From Dyella sp. 2HG41-7 (lineage in GTDB: Bacteria > Pseudomonadota > Gammaproteobacteria > Xanthomonadales > Rhodanobacteraceae), in contig NZ_JAJEJV010000004.1 of assembly GCF_021390675.1 (NCBI RefSeq), forward strand, positions 2,914,001 to 2,978,000: a stretch of 64,000 bases of DNA. The letters run 5' to 3'. The notes under the pieces are model-generated. The model worked only from the letters and a program-made list of their open reading frames with translations, was not told where the DNA came from and did not search any database. Both the position numbers and the translations under genes were made by a program. Shown in pieces: positions 18,456 to 27,506 of the stretch. Numbering within the stretch: position 1 is the first letter of the stretch; each line of letters starts with the position of its first letter.

Positions 18456-19127
18456 TTACTGATGCGCTGCTTGCGCCGGCGCGGAGCGGGCCTGCGGCGT
18501 ATCGATCAGCAGCAGATAGCTACCATCCTGATTGTTCACCGCTTTGTAGCCATGGATGGAATACGTCTGGCTGGCATAGCGTTGAAACAGCGGATTGTCG
18601 GACGAGTCGCCCAACGTCACGGAGGCGCGCTGGCTCAGCCCGGAAGCCGAATAAGGACTCAACGACGGCGGCACGGCGCCCAATACGTCGTTGCTGGCGC
18701 GTGCGGCAGCGGCCGGGGAAATCGAAGCCACCGACCGCGCGCCGGAAGATATCGCTGCGTTGCCATTGGCCGCCAATCGCGCTGGACGTTCCGAATCGGG
18801 TGAGGTCGGTTGCGAAACCATCAACGCCGCCACCGCGACGCTGGCGGCGATGGCGCCACCGAGCGACAGCCGCAGCCAGTCGCGCTTGGGTGCAACATTG
18901 GAAGAGATTTGTTCGCCTTCGATCGCCACCATCACGCGTGAAGCGAACCCGACGCTGGCCACAGTGGGCAGCTGGCGGCGCAAGCCGTCGCCGGCGACGT
19001 GATAGTGCGTCCATGCTTGCAGCAGCGACGTGTCGTGGTCGAGCCTGCGCAATAAAAAGCGCAACTCTTCCCTGGACAATTCGCCGTCCATGGCCGCGGA
19101 AAGATTTTCCATGTTGGCTTCACTCAT
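18456..19127 (-). CDS. rseA: Anti-sigma-E factor RseA
   Basis: This is 223 residues with the N-terminal RseA anti-sigma domain (ENLSAAMDGELSREELRFLLRRL), one membrane segment (LSLGGAIAASVAVAALMV) and a periplasmic tail. It holds RpoE at the membrane until DegS- and RseP-like proteolysis releases it. Its ATG overlaps the rpoE TGA by four bases (ATGA), so the pair is translationally coupled and made in fixed ratio. The periplasmic tail ends with APAQAAHQ, not the YQF-type end seen in some outer-membrane signals, as expected for RseA. Confidence 0.88.
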   Translation of the reverse strand: MSEANMENLSAAMDGELSREELRFLLRRLDHDTSLLQAWTHYHVAGDGLRRQLPTVASVGFASRVMVAIEGEQISSNVAPKRDWLRLSLGGAIAASVAVAALMVSQPTSPDSERPARLAANGNAAISSGARSVASISPAAAARASNDVLGAVPPSLSPYSASGLSQRASVTLGDSSDNPLFQRYASQTYSIHGYKAVNNQDGSYLLLIDTPQARSAPAQAAHQ

Positions 19128-19720
19128 GACATTCGGTCCTCGCGGTCTGAAAGCAGTGGCCGCAACTTCTCATCGATCGCCTCGCGTGCCCGGAAGATGC
19201 GCGAACGCACCGTACCGATCGGGCAGCCCATGGCATCGGCAATCTCTTCGTAGCTGAGGCCTTCCACTTCACGCAATGTGATGGCTGTCCGCAGCTCCTC
19301 GGGCAAAGCTTGGACAGTGGCAAACACCGTTTGTTCAATTTCCTGTCGCATTAATTCGCGTTCAGGAGTGGCCCCTTCGTGCATGCGATCGGCGCCGGGC
19401 ACGAAAACGGCGTCCTCGATGGCGATATCGTCGGTCGGCGGTCGACGCCCCATCGCCACGAGGTGATTCTTGGCCGTGTTCACGGCAATTTTGTACATCC
19501 AAGTATAGAAAGCGCTTTCGCCACGAAACGAGCCAATGGCTCGCCACGCTCGGACGAAAGCTTCCTGAGCCACATCTTCACATTCGGCTGCGTTGTGCAC
19601 GTAGCGGGAAATCAGGGCGATGACCTTGTTCTGATATTTGCGCACCAGCAGGTCGAAAGCGCGTTTGTCCCCGTTTTGTACTCGCTCAACCAGCGCACTA
19701 TCGAGTTCGTTTTCGCCCAT
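19124..19720 (-). CDS. rpoE: RNA polymerase sigma-E factor (RpoE/AlgU)
   Basis: This 198-residue ECF sigma factor has region 2 (NAAECEDVAQEAFVRAWRAI, FYTWMYKIAVNTAKNH) and region 4 (LPEELRTAITLREVEGLSYEEIADAM, GTVRSRIFRAREAI). The frame reaches 19795, but AAGGAGA lies 8 bases before the ATG at 19720 and homology starts there. It directs the envelope-stress regulon. A candidate sigma-E promoter lies at 19761-19787, implying autoregulation. It is the first gene of the rpoE-rseA-mucD series. Confidence 0.95.
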   Translation of the reverse strand: MGENELDSALVERVQNGDKRAFDLLVRKYQNKVIALISRYVHNAAECEDVAQEAFVRAWRAIGSFRGESAFYTWMYKIAVNTAKNHLVAMGRRPPTDDIAIEDAVFVPGADRMHEGATPERELMRQEIEQTVFATVQALPEELRTAITLREVEGLSYEEIADAMGCPIGTVRSRIFRAREAIDEKLRPLLSDREDRMS

Positions 19721-19760
19721 CCGGGCCGTCTCCTTCGTCTCGAGGGATGGGTTGAGCTGC

Positions 19761-19787
19761 TCTGACCCGTAATGCGCCAGCAAGTTC
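19761..19787 (-). promoter_or_regulatory. Candidate sigma-E autoregulatory promoter for rpoE
   Basis: On the minus strand GAACTT and TCAGA are separated by 16 bases, close to the ECF sigma-E consensus GGAACTT-N16-TCnGA. It sits about 45 bases upstream of the rpoE start, where an autoregulated promoter is expected. Confidence 0.5.
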
Positions 19788-19839
19788 AGCAGCAAGTGCC
19801 GAGCCCCTGCATTCTAAGATAGGGGCTACCCGATGAGGC

Positions 19840-22428
19840 TCAAGCCGGCAGTTTGTCCTGAATCTCGGACAACAGCCGTTCGCGCTCGCTCAATAGCCGC
19901 TCGAAACTACCCTGAGGCAAGGGTCGGCAGAACAGATATCCCTGCAATTCGTCGCATTGGTTGGCGCGCAGGAACTGCAGATGCTGTTCAATTTCCACCC
20001 CTTCGGCCACCACGCCGCGCTTGAGGCGATGGGCCATTTCGATGGTGGCGCGCACGATGGCTTCGTCGTCGGGATCAACGCCGATATTGCGTACAAAGCT
20101 TTGATCGATCTTGATGCGATCGGCCGGCAACTTGCGCAGGTAATCCAGCGACGCCGCACCGGTACCGAAATCGTCGATGGCGATATGGCACCCGAGGCGA
20201 TGCAGTTTCTGCATGTTATCCATCAGATTGGGCGCGGCCTTGATGCTGATGCTTTCGGTGACTTCCAGCTCCAGCAGGCCGGGATCGAGGCCGGTCTCCT
20301 CGAGCACTTTCGCCACGACATCGGAGATATCCGGCTGCATCAACTGCACGGCCGAAAGATTCACGCCCAAACGCAAACGCATGCCGAACCGGTCGTCCCA
20401 CGCCTTGGCTTGCTTGCACGCCGTGCGTAGCACCCACTCACCGATGGAAACGATCAGACCCGTTTCCTCCGCCAGCGGAATAAAGAAGCCAGGACCGATA
20501 TTGCCCAGTTCTGGATGCTCCCACCGCAACAGCGCTTCCATGCCGACGATGTCTTCCGACTCGGCGTTGATCTGCGGCTGATAGAACACGCGAAGCTCGC
20601 CGTTGCCTTCCGCGTGGCGCAATCGAGCCTTCAACGCAGCGTTCTGCTGTTCCTGCGCGGGGCTTACGTCGTAAACACGGTAGTTGTTGCGCCCCAGACT
20701 CTTGGCCGCATACATCGCTTCATCGGCATGCTTGAGCAGCGTTTCGGCGTCGGGCGCATCTTCCGGGAAGAAGCTGATACCGATGGACGCGGTCACTTGC
20801 AGCTCTGGACCATCGTCCAGATGCAACGGCGCTTCCATCAATTGCACGATTTTTTCCGCAACGCGCAGCACGTCGTCGGTTTTTACGATGTGACGCAAGA
20901 CGATCGTGAACTCGTCGCCCGCATAGCGCGCGACCGTGTCGGATGCACGAACGCTGCTGCGCAACCGTTGCGTGACTGCCACCAGCACCTGGTCGCCGAC
21001 GGCATGACCCAAGGTGTCGTTGATGAATTTGAAGCGATCCAGATCCACGAACAGCACGGCAAAGGTTTCGCCGGTGCGGTTCGCTTCGCGGATGATGGTA
21101 TCGAGTCGATCATTGAATAGCAGCCGGTTCGGCAAACCCGTGAGCGCGTCCAACAGGCCTTCGGCGCGCCCTTGTTCTCGCGTGCGCCGCAGTTCGAGCA
21201 TGTGCGCAAAATACGCGGCCACGCCGTGCATGACGGGCTCGACGATATCCGGCTCGCTAAAGGGATGACGGCTGCCCGCCAGCAACGCGCCGATCACGTT
21301 GCGCCGCTCGTCCAGCAAAGGCAAGCCGACGAATCCACGCAGCCCCAAGGTTCCGATCAGCGGATCCACATCGGCCAAACGGCGCGCATCGCTGGGATGC
21401 ATCAACGTGCGTCCGCTGAGCACCAAGCGCAGCGAACTCTGCAATTGCGGCCCGGGCAACGCCTGCTCATCGCCACGCCAACGCTGCACGACTTGCACCG
21501 GAACGCTGCTTTCTTCCGGACGCGCCGACCATACCGCGACGTAATCCAGATCCATGTTATCCAACAGAAGCTGGACCGTTTCCGGCACGCTGGCGTCGTC
21601 GTGACTGCTGGTAAACACGCGCGCCAATACCGACAACGCCGCTGTCGGACGCACGCTGGCGCTGGCGTTTCTAAATTGCACCGCCACCATGTCGCGCGCG
21701 TTATGAAGCACGCGGCGCATGCTCGCCTCGCCGAGGTCGTAACCGCGAATGGATTTACGCTTGCATGCCAGCCAGCGCCGATCGGCGTCGCTGCACGCCT
21801 TGTCCAAACCGCCAGATTCGAAGATCAACACGTCTTGCCATGGCAACCCAAGCAGCACGCTGTTGGCCAATCCGCAGTGCCGCATATAGGACGGATTGGC
21901 TTCGACAATGCATTCGGCTAGCGGATCGATAATCAGCCAATCGCTATCGACATCTTCGAATACAAAGCGATAGTCGTTACCGGACTGCGCAAACACGAGT
22001 GGCGCAGCGGGTTTTCCTGCTTGCTCGACAACGGTCGCTTGCCGTCCGCTATGCAGTTGCTGCCATCGAGGAATCAGTTCGGTACCGATCTGCGACGCGT
22101 AAAGCCAACCCGCAATCGCCGAGGGCAGCTGCGTGGGTTTGATCGACGCGTCGTCGTGCAGCACCGCAATGATGGGCGCACTGACGCACGGCGGCAGCAG
22201 TCGAAGTTGTTCGCAAAGCGTTGCGCTGGTGCGTCCGTCGCCTTCGAATACCACGACGATCAACGCAAGCGGATCGCGCCCTTCCAGCAAAATAGCCGCG
22301 TGCGTCGTGTCGCGCGCGGAATGGATCATCGGGTGACCTTCCGCATCCAGCACGTCGAACAGCTCGCGACGAAGCTCGCGCTGCGCGGCGACCAACAAGA
22401 TGCCCGCTTTCAGAGTAACTGTCGTCAC
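19840..22428 (-). CDS. GGDEF-EAL protein with degenerate receiver, PAS-like and GAF regions
   Basis: This is 862 residues. Residues 5-125 look like a response-regulator fold, but the phosphoacceptor position reads VVFEGDG, so it is probably not phosphorylated. Residues about 150-260 are PAS-like and 265-410 GAF-like. The GGDEF domain (425-590) has DALTGLPNR and an AGDEF active-site variant at 503-507. The EAL domain has EALLRW at 631, EVTES and DDFGTG, the metal-binding set for c-di-GMP hydrolysis. It may make, break or sense c-di-GMP. The start codon is GTG and overlaps the stop of the upstream unknown gene by four bases, so the two are translated together. Confidence 0.88.
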   Translation of the reverse strand: MTTVTLKAGILLVAAQRELRRELFDVLDAEGHPMIHSARDTTHAAILLEGRDPLALIVVVFEGDGRTSATLCEQLRLLPPCVSAPIIAVLHDDASIKPTQLPSAIAGWLYASQIGTELIPRWQQLHSGRQATVVEQAGKPAAPLVFAQSGNDYRFVFEDVDSDWLIIDPLAECIVEANPSYMRHCGLANSVLLGLPWQDVLIFESGGLDKACSDADRRWLACKRKSIRGYDLGEASMRRVLHNARDMVAVQFRNASASVRPTAALSVLARVFTSSHDDASVPETVQLLLDNMDLDYVAVWSARPEESSVPVQVVQRWRGDEQALPGPQLQSSLRLVLSGRTLMHPSDARRLADVDPLIGTLGLRGFVGLPLLDERRNVIGALLAGSRHPFSEPDIVEPVMHGVAAYFAHMLELRRTREQGRAEGLLDALTGLPNRLLFNDRLDTIIREANRTGETFAVLFVDLDRFKFINDTLGHAVGDQVLVAVTQRLRSSVRASDTVARYAGDEFTIVLRHIVKTDDVLRVAEKIVQLMEAPLHLDDGPELQVTASIGISFFPEDAPDAETLLKHADEAMYAAKSLGRNNYRVYDVSPAQEQQNAALKARLRHAEGNGELRVFYQPQINAESEDIVGMEALLRWEHPELGNIGPGFFIPLAEETGLIVSIGEWVLRTACKQAKAWDDRFGMRLRLGVNLSAVQLMQPDISDVVAKVLEETGLDPGLLELEVTESISIKAAPNLMDNMQKLHRLGCHIAIDDFGTGAASLDYLRKLPADRIKIDQSFVRNIGVDPDDEAIVRATIEMAHRLKRGVVAEGVEIEQHLQFLRANQCDELQGYLFCRPLPQGSFERLLSERERLLSEIQDKLPA

Positions 22429-22943
22429 AGCAGCCAGCGTCCATCACGCAATCGTGGACGCTGTATCAGATGCGCCGTGCTGCCGAGGCGCACAGCGACA
22501 TCGTCGACGCTGGAGACCAATGCCGGCAATGCATCAAGCAGCACGACCCGACGAACGTGCCCGGCCGGCGCGCGCGCAAGCTGACGCAGTAGCGTATTTT
22601 CCGCCGGCACTAACGGCAACGGAAACGGTGAGAGCAGATAGATGCCGAAGTGAATGCTCTGCTGGATATATCGCAATACATTGCCGATACGTTGCGACCC
22701 GGGAATGACCGCATGCGCCTCGCGCAAATTTTCCATTCCAATTTCCGAGCGCCAGACATACACCGACTGACCGTTATTGCGTGCGATGGCGCGAAACTGA
22801 TCGATCAACGCGTTGCTGTCCACATGATCGAGCACGACCAACCCACCGGGCGCAGTCAGGATGCGCTCGTAGATGTCGCTACCGGCAAGCGGTGCAGGGG
22901 CCATCAGGGAAGTCATAACGCCCAAAAAAAGAAGTCGCGGCAT
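22425..22943 (-). CDS. Unknown protein translationally coupled to the GGDEF-EAL gene
   Basis: From the ATG at 22943 this encodes 172 residues; starts at 22916, 22904 or a TTG at 22976 are also possible, and none has a clear Shine-Dalgarno. I do not recognise a family with confidence. Visible features are a hydrophobic N-terminus, then GGLVVLDHVDSNALIDQF, SVYVWRSEIGMENL, IHFGIYLLSPFPLPL and RRVVLLDALPAL. These alternate strands and helices as in a Rossmann-like or P-loop fold, but no Walker A is present. Its stop overlaps the GTG of the c-di-GMP gene (GTGA), so it probably acts with that protein. Confidence 0.7.
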   Translation of the reverse strand: MPRLLFLGVMTSLMAPAPLAGSDIYERILTAPGGLVVLDHVDSNALIDQFRAIARNNGQSVYVWRSEIGMENLREAHAVIPGSQRIGNVLRYIQQSIHFGIYLLSPFPLPLVPAENTLLRQLARAPAGHVRRVVLLDALPALVSSVDDVAVRLGSTAHLIQRPRLRDGRWLL

Positions 22944-23089
22944 CCCGTACGTTACGCGGTCGCACGCCAAGCGCAATACCCCGTTTGCCGAGGCGTGATC
23001 TGGGCGGCATACCCGGCGCTCCGCCGATGTCTCGCATTCATCGCGGCGGGACGGTATGGTGAGGGCCCCTCGGCCATACCCTCATCCCC

Positions 23090-25165
23090 ATGTTCGAAGG
23101 ACTGCGTTTCAATCACTGGAAGACGAGCCTGGACGACAGCGGCATCGTCACCCTGACCCTGGACCGCGCCCAAAGCAGCGTCAACGCCATTTCCCGGGAA
23201 GTACTGGATGAGCTGGGGCAGATCGTGGAGCGACTGGCCATCGAAAAGCCGGCCGGGGTGATCATCCACTCGGCTAAGGCGAACGGTTTTGCGGTCGGCG
23301 CCGATATCAAAGAATTCGTGGAATACGCCAAGCACGGCACGGTGTTGGAAAACATCGAGAACGGCCAGCGCGTGTATGAATCGCTGGCGCGTCTGCCCTG
23401 CCCGACTGTGGCGGTTGTGCATGGCGCATGCATGGGTGGCGGTACCGAGTTGATCCTGGCCTGCCGCCAACGCATCGCGGCCGATGACGACAAGACCCGG
23501 ATCGGGCTGCCCGAGGTAATGCTAGGCATCCACCCGGGCTGGGGCGGGTCCGCTCGCCTGCCGCGCCTTATCGGCGCGACGGAAGCCCTGCCCGTCATGT
23601 TGACCGGCAAGGCCTTGTCTGCGCGACGGGCCAAGGCCCTGGGCGTCGTCGATCGCTTGGCCTGTCCGGAGGAGCTGATGGCCGAGGCGCGTGCCCTTCT
23701 TCGCAACCCCCACACCCCGCCGTTCGCCCAACGGGCAAACGCCTGGCTCACCAACACGTGGCTGGCGCGGCAGATACTCGCCCCGATGGTGGTCAAGCAA
23801 ACGGCGGCAAAGGTCCGCAAAGATCATTACCCTGCGCCCTTCGCGTTGATTGATGTGTGGAAACGCGGCGGCGGCAACATCCAGCAACGTTTGAAGCTGG
23901 AAGCGCGCTCGGTGGCGAAACTCGCGCAAACGCCCACCGCTCAAAACCTCATCCGCATTTTCTTTTTGCAGGAACGCCTCAAAGGGCAAGGTGGCGGTAT
24001 CGATGCAGGCATTCGTCATATCCACGTGGTCGGCGCCGGGGTGATGGGAGGCGACATCGCAGCGTGGGCGGCATTCAAAGGTTTCGACGTTACGCTGCAA
24101 GATCGCGAGATGCAGTACATCCAACCCGCGTTGGATCGCGCGCAAGCGCTGTACGAAAAGAAATTGAAAACACCGGAAAAGGTTGAAGAAACGCGTCGCC
24201 GTCTGCGCGCGGATGTGGAAGGCGCCGGCATCGCGCAAGCCGATCTCGCCATCGAAGCAATTTTCGAAAACCCGGACGCGAAAGAAGCGCTGTACGCGAC
24301 GATCGAACCGCAGCTCGGCGCAAGCGGCATCCTCGCTACCAATACCTCGTCCATTCCGCTGGACGAACTGCGCAAGCGACTGACGGCGCCGCAGCGTTTT
24401 CTCGGCTTGCACTTCTTCAATCCCGTCGCGCAAATGCCGCTGGTGGAAGTGGTGCGTCATGATCGACTTGATCCCGCCATCGAAAAACGCGCAATGGCGT
24501 TCTGCAAGGCGATCGGCAAGCTGCCGGTGGCGGTCAAGGGCACGCCGGGTTTCCTTGTGAATCGCATCCTGATGCCCTACTTGCTGGAAGCCCTGCGCCT
24601 TTACAGCGAAGGCGTGCCGGGCCCGATCCTCGACAAAACCGCCAAAGCCTTCGGCATGCCGATGGGACCGATCGAGCTGGCCGACACCGTCGGCCTCGAC
24701 GTGTGCGCGTCGGTCGGCAAAGAGCTTGCGCCGTTCCTGGGACTGGAGCTTCCGCCGGGCCTGGAAGACAAACTCCAAGCCGGCAAGCGCGGCAAGAAGG
24801 ATGGCCAAGGCTTGTACACCTGGCAGGACGGCAAACCGCAAAAACCCGAAGTCGATGCCGACTACACGCCGCCACCGGATCTGCAAGATCGCATGATTCT
24901 CGCCATGGTGAACGAGGCCGTCGCATGCCTGGGCGACAACATCGTGGACGATGCCGACCTGCTCGACGCCGGCGTTATTTTCGGCACCGGTTTTGCGCCA
25001 TTCCGCGGCGGCCCGATCCAATTCGTACGCAGCGAAGGCGCGGGGAAAATCCAACAAAAACTCGAAGCGCTGTCGAAGCGCTACGGCGAACGTTTCACGC
25101 CGAAAAACGGATGGGATCACCCGGCGCTGAAACAAAGCGGCTTTGAATTCCCCTCAGCAAGCTAG
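23090..25165 (+). CDS. Bifunctional enoyl-CoA hydratase / 3-hydroxyacyl-CoA dehydrogenase (FadJ/FadB-like)
   Basis: This is 691 residues. The N-terminal crotonase domain (1-190) has the oxyanion loop HGACMGGGTELILA and IGLPEVMLGIHPGWGG, so both glutamates used for hydration are present. The dehydrogenase domain starts with the NAD-binding VVGAGVMGGDIAAW near residue 310, has NTSSIPLDEL and FFNPVAQMPLVEVV, and continues with two C-terminal helical domains. It carries out the middle steps of fatty acid beta-oxidation. No thiolase (fadA/fadI) is next to it, so its partner is elsewhere. A strong terminator follows at 25179. Confidence 0.9.
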   Translation: MFEGLRFNHWKTSLDDSGIVTLTLDRAQSSVNAISREVLDELGQIVERLAIEKPAGVIIHSAKANGFAVGADIKEFVEYAKHGTVLENIENGQRVYESLARLPCPTVAVVHGACMGGGTELILACRQRIAADDDKTRIGLPEVMLGIHPGWGGSARLPRLIGATEALPVMLTGKALSARRAKALGVVDRLACPEELMAEARALLRNPHTPPFAQRANAWLTNTWLARQILAPMVVKQTAAKVRKDHYPAPFALIDVWKRGGGNIQQRLKLEARSVAKLAQTPTAQNLIRIFFLQERLKGQGGGIDAGIRHIHVVGAGVMGGDIAAWAAFKGFDVTLQDREMQYIQPALDRAQALYEKKLKTPEKVEETRRRLRADVEGAGIAQADLAIEAIFENPDAKEALYATIEPQLGASGILATNTSSIPLDELRKRLTAPQRFLGLHFFNPVAQMPLVEVVRHDRLDPAIEKRAMAFCKAIGKLPVAVKGTPGFLVNRILMPYLLEALRLYSEGVPGPILDKTAKAFGMPMGPIELADTVGLDVCASVGKELAPFLGLELPPGLEDKLQAGKRGKKDGQGLYTWQDGKPQKPEVDADYTPPPDLQDRMILAMVNEAVACLGDNIVDDADLLDAGVIFGTGFAPFRGGPIQFVRSEGAGKIQQKLEALSKRYGERFTPKNGWDHPALKQSGFEFPSAS

Positions 25166-25178
25166 ACGCTTCTTCGGG

Positions 25179-25208
25179 AAAAAAGCCGGGCAAAACCCGG
25201 CTTTTTTT
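25179..25208. terminator. Bidirectional rho-independent terminator
   Basis: Stem AAAAAAGCCGGG / CCCGGCTTTTTT around a short A-rich loop, placed between the convergent fadJ-like (+) and yaiL (-) genes. Confidence 0.85.
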
Positions 25209-25765
25209 CACCACATCAGATCAGTAGGCACGCCGTCTTCATCCACGCCGGCCGCCGCGGGGTCGACCAAGAGCGCGACCAAATGCGCATCGACATCGCG
25301 CACTTGTTCGGCCACTGCTTGGGTGACCAACACATAGCGCCCGCCATTCTGGATGACACCGAGCTTGCCGGCGTTGAGATCGGCAAGCTGCAAAGCATCC
25401 ACATACACGCGACGAATCTTGCCGCCGTATTCGAAATGACGCACTTGATCGGCATCGGCCTTGTTGAGTGCAGCGCCGTCAAGCAGCTTGTGCACTTTCG
25501 CCTTGCGTTCGCGCTTCACACGCGCCAATTCGGCCGCTTCCTGTTCGGCGCGCTTGCGTTCGGCCGCCTCGGTCTGCGCACGCACGGCATAGGCTTTGGC
25601 CAGATCGATCTCTGCATCGCTGCGGGGAGGCCTTGGCTTGTGCGGCGGCTTGCCCTTGGCGAACGATGTGTTCGGTTTTGGCGCGGGTGCTGACTTACGT
25701 TGTTCCTCTTTGAGCTGCTTGACGATGCCGCTCTTGAGGAGTTGATCTCGCAATGAATCGACCAT
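25208..25765 (-). CDS. DUF2058 protein (YaiL family)
   Basis: This 185-residue protein has a long charged, probably coiled-coil first half (EIDLAKAYAVRAQTEAAERK and following) and the conserved second half HFEYGGKIRRVYVDALQLADLNAGKLGV. It matches the YaiL/DUF2058 family, described as nucleoprotein or polyA-associated but without a settled function. The C-terminus PTDLMW abuts the terminator: the stop codon overlaps its last base. It precedes no obvious partner; slyX lies 31 bp upstream. Confidence 0.85.
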   Translation of the reverse strand: MVDSLRDQLLKSGIVKQLKEEQRKSAPAPKPNTSFAKGKPPHKPRPPRSDAEIDLAKAYAVRAQTEAAERKRAEQEAAELARVKRERKAKVHKLLDGAALNKADADQVRHFEYGGKIRRVYVDALQLADLNAGKLGVIQNGGRYVLVTQAVAEQVRDVDAHLVALLVDPAAAGVDEDGVPTDLMW

Positions 25766-25796
25766 GATCGAAATCCGGTTCTACCTGTTACGTTTT

Positions 25797-26009
25797 TCAA
25801 TAGTGCGGCGGCGGCGGTTCGCTATGCGGGTCGTGCGCCTGCCCCGCCCGCACCGTTTCCAGTTCGTTGCGAAGTTCGCGCACCATCCGTTCCAGCGCGA
25901 CAAGACGTAGCGACTGATCCGCATCAGCCGCCACCAATGCCTGGACGGCATCATCGATAAAAGCGAGCCGAACTTCCAGCTCCGTGAGACGTTGCTCGGT
26001 GTTGCTCAT
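25797..26009 (-). CDS. slyX: SlyX protein
   Basis: This 70-residue protein is almost entirely a coiled coil (EQRLTELEVRLAFIDDAVQAL through MVRELRNELETVRAG) with the typical proline/histidine tail EPPPPHY. The family is small, widespread in Proteobacteria and of unknown function. Two bases separate its start from the ugd stop, so it is probably in the ugd transcript. Confidence 0.88.
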   Translation of the reverse strand: MSNTEQRLTELEVRLAFIDDAVQALVAADADQSLRLVALERMVRELRNELETVRAGQAHDPHSEPPPPHY

Positions 26010-26011
26010 GG

Positions 26012-27355
26012 TTAACCTGGCTGCGCCACGCTGCGCCCGCGACCGATGCCGTAATAAGCCAAACCGGCTTCTTCGACAACTGCAGGCTCATACATGTTCC
26101 GCCCGTCGAAGATGGCCGGCTCTTTGAGCGTCGCGCGAATCCGCACGAAATCCGGACTGCGGAACGCCTTCCATTCGGTCACGATCGCCAACACGTCCGC
26201 ACCGTCGAGGGTTTGATAGGCGCTGTCGCACAACACCAGATCCTCGCGCTCGCCATACAGACGACGCGTTTCGTCGCGCGCTTCCGGGTCGTAAGCACGA
26301 ACCTTGGCGCCGGCTTCCCACAACGACTCCATCAGTCGACGACTCGACGCTTCGCGCATGTCGTCCGTGTTGGGTTTGAAAGCCAATCCCCAAAGCGCGA
26401 TGGTGCGCCCACGCACATTCCCGTTGAAATGACGCGAGATGAAATCGAAAAGCTTCACTTTCTGATCGTGATTGACCGATTCGACCGCTTCAAGCAAGCG
26501 CGCGCTGTAGCCCACCCCGCGCGCCGTACGCTCCAACGCTTGCACATCTTTCGGAAAACACGAACCGCCATAACCGGCGCCGGGATAAATAAAGTGATAC
26601 CCGATACGCGGATCCGAACCGATACCTTGGCGTACCTGCTCGATGTCGGCACCCACACGCTCGGCAATATTGGCGATCTCGTTCATAAAGCTGATCTTGG
26701 TCGCCAACATCGCATTGGCCGCATATTTGGTGAGCTCGGCCGAGCGCACATCCATGACGACAGCGCGATCGTGATTGCGATTAAAGGGCGCGTAAAGTTT
26801 GCGCAGCATGCTGATGGCGCGCGCGCTCGAGCTGCCGATCACGATGCGATCGGGGCGCAAGCAATCTTCCACCGCATCGCCTTCTTTCAAAAACTCCGGA
26901 TTGGACGCCACATCGAACTCGACATCGGCGCCACGCGCGGAGAGTTCCGCCGCGACCGCTTCACGTACGCGATCCGCCGTACCGACAGGCACCGTGGATT
27001 TATTGACGATCACCGCATAACGATCCAAATGCCGACCGACGGATTTGGCGACGCTCAATACATATTGCAGATCGGCGCTGCCGTCTTCATCCGGCGGTGT
27101 TCCCACCGCGATAAAAATGATTTGCGCATGCGCCGTCGCGGTAGCCGCATCGGTGGTGAACTCGAGTTGTCCGTTAGCGTGGTTGCGTCGAACGATAGGT
27201 TCGAGGCCGGGCTCAAAAATAGGTATTTCGCCGCGACGAAGACGCGCGACTTTGTTTTCATCGATATCTACACAAACGACATGGTTACCCATCTCGGCCA
27301 GGCAGGCTCCGGTAACGAGGCCCACGTAGCCGGTACCAAATATGGTGACTTTCAT
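26012..27355 (-). CDS. ugd: UDP-glucose 6-dehydrogenase
   Basis: This 447-residue protein has the NAD-binding [17 protein letters not shown] at the N-terminus, the NKSTVPVGT loop, and the catalytic cysteine in [16 protein letters not shown]. The C-terminal [18 protein letters not shown] block is also present. It oxidises UDP-glucose twice to UDP-glucuronate, a precursor for exopolysaccharide or lipid A sugar modification. No polysaccharide gene cluster is adjacent, so which glycan uses it cannot be read here. Start at 27355. Confidence 0.95.
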   Translation of the reverse strand: MKVTIFGTGYVGLVTGACLAEMGNHVVCVDIDENKVARLRRGEIPIFEPGLEPIVRRNHANGQLEFTTDAATATAHAQIIFIAVGTPPDEDGSADLQYVLSVAKSVGRHLDRYAVIVNKSTVPVGTADRVREAVAAELSARGADVEFDVASNPEFLKEGDAVEDCLRPDRIVIGSSSARAISMLRKLYAPFNRNHDRAVVMDVRSAELTKYAANAMLATKISFMNEIANIAERVGADIEQVRQGIGSDPRIGYHFIYPGAGYGGSCFPKDVQALERTARGVGYSARLLEAVESVNHDQKVKLFDFISRHFNGNVRGRTIALWGLAFKPNTDDMREASSRRLMESLWEAGAKVRAYDPEARDETRRLYGEREDLVLCDSAYQTLDGADVLAIVTEWKAFRSPDFVRIRATLKEPAIFDGRNMYEPAVVEEAGLAYYGIGRGRSVAQPG

Positions 27356-27451
27356 CGTGTCGAATCAGCCTTCTTCGGGGGGAGCGCGATTTTAACAGCC
27401 TCAAAAGAAACGCTTATGTCAACGTCGGCCGCTTAAAGGGGCCAAAAAACA

Positions 27452-27480
27452 AACGGGGCGCGATTCGTTCGCGCCCCGTT
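27452..27480 (-). terminator. Rho-independent terminator after the FKBP gene
   Basis: A 12-bp GC-rich stem (AACGGGGCGCGA / TCGCGCCCCGTT); on the minus strand it is followed by TTTGTTTTTT, right after the FKBP-type isomerase stop. Confidence 0.8.
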
Positions 27481-27506
27481 CAAGTTCGAGCTTTATGCGG
27501 CAGCTA

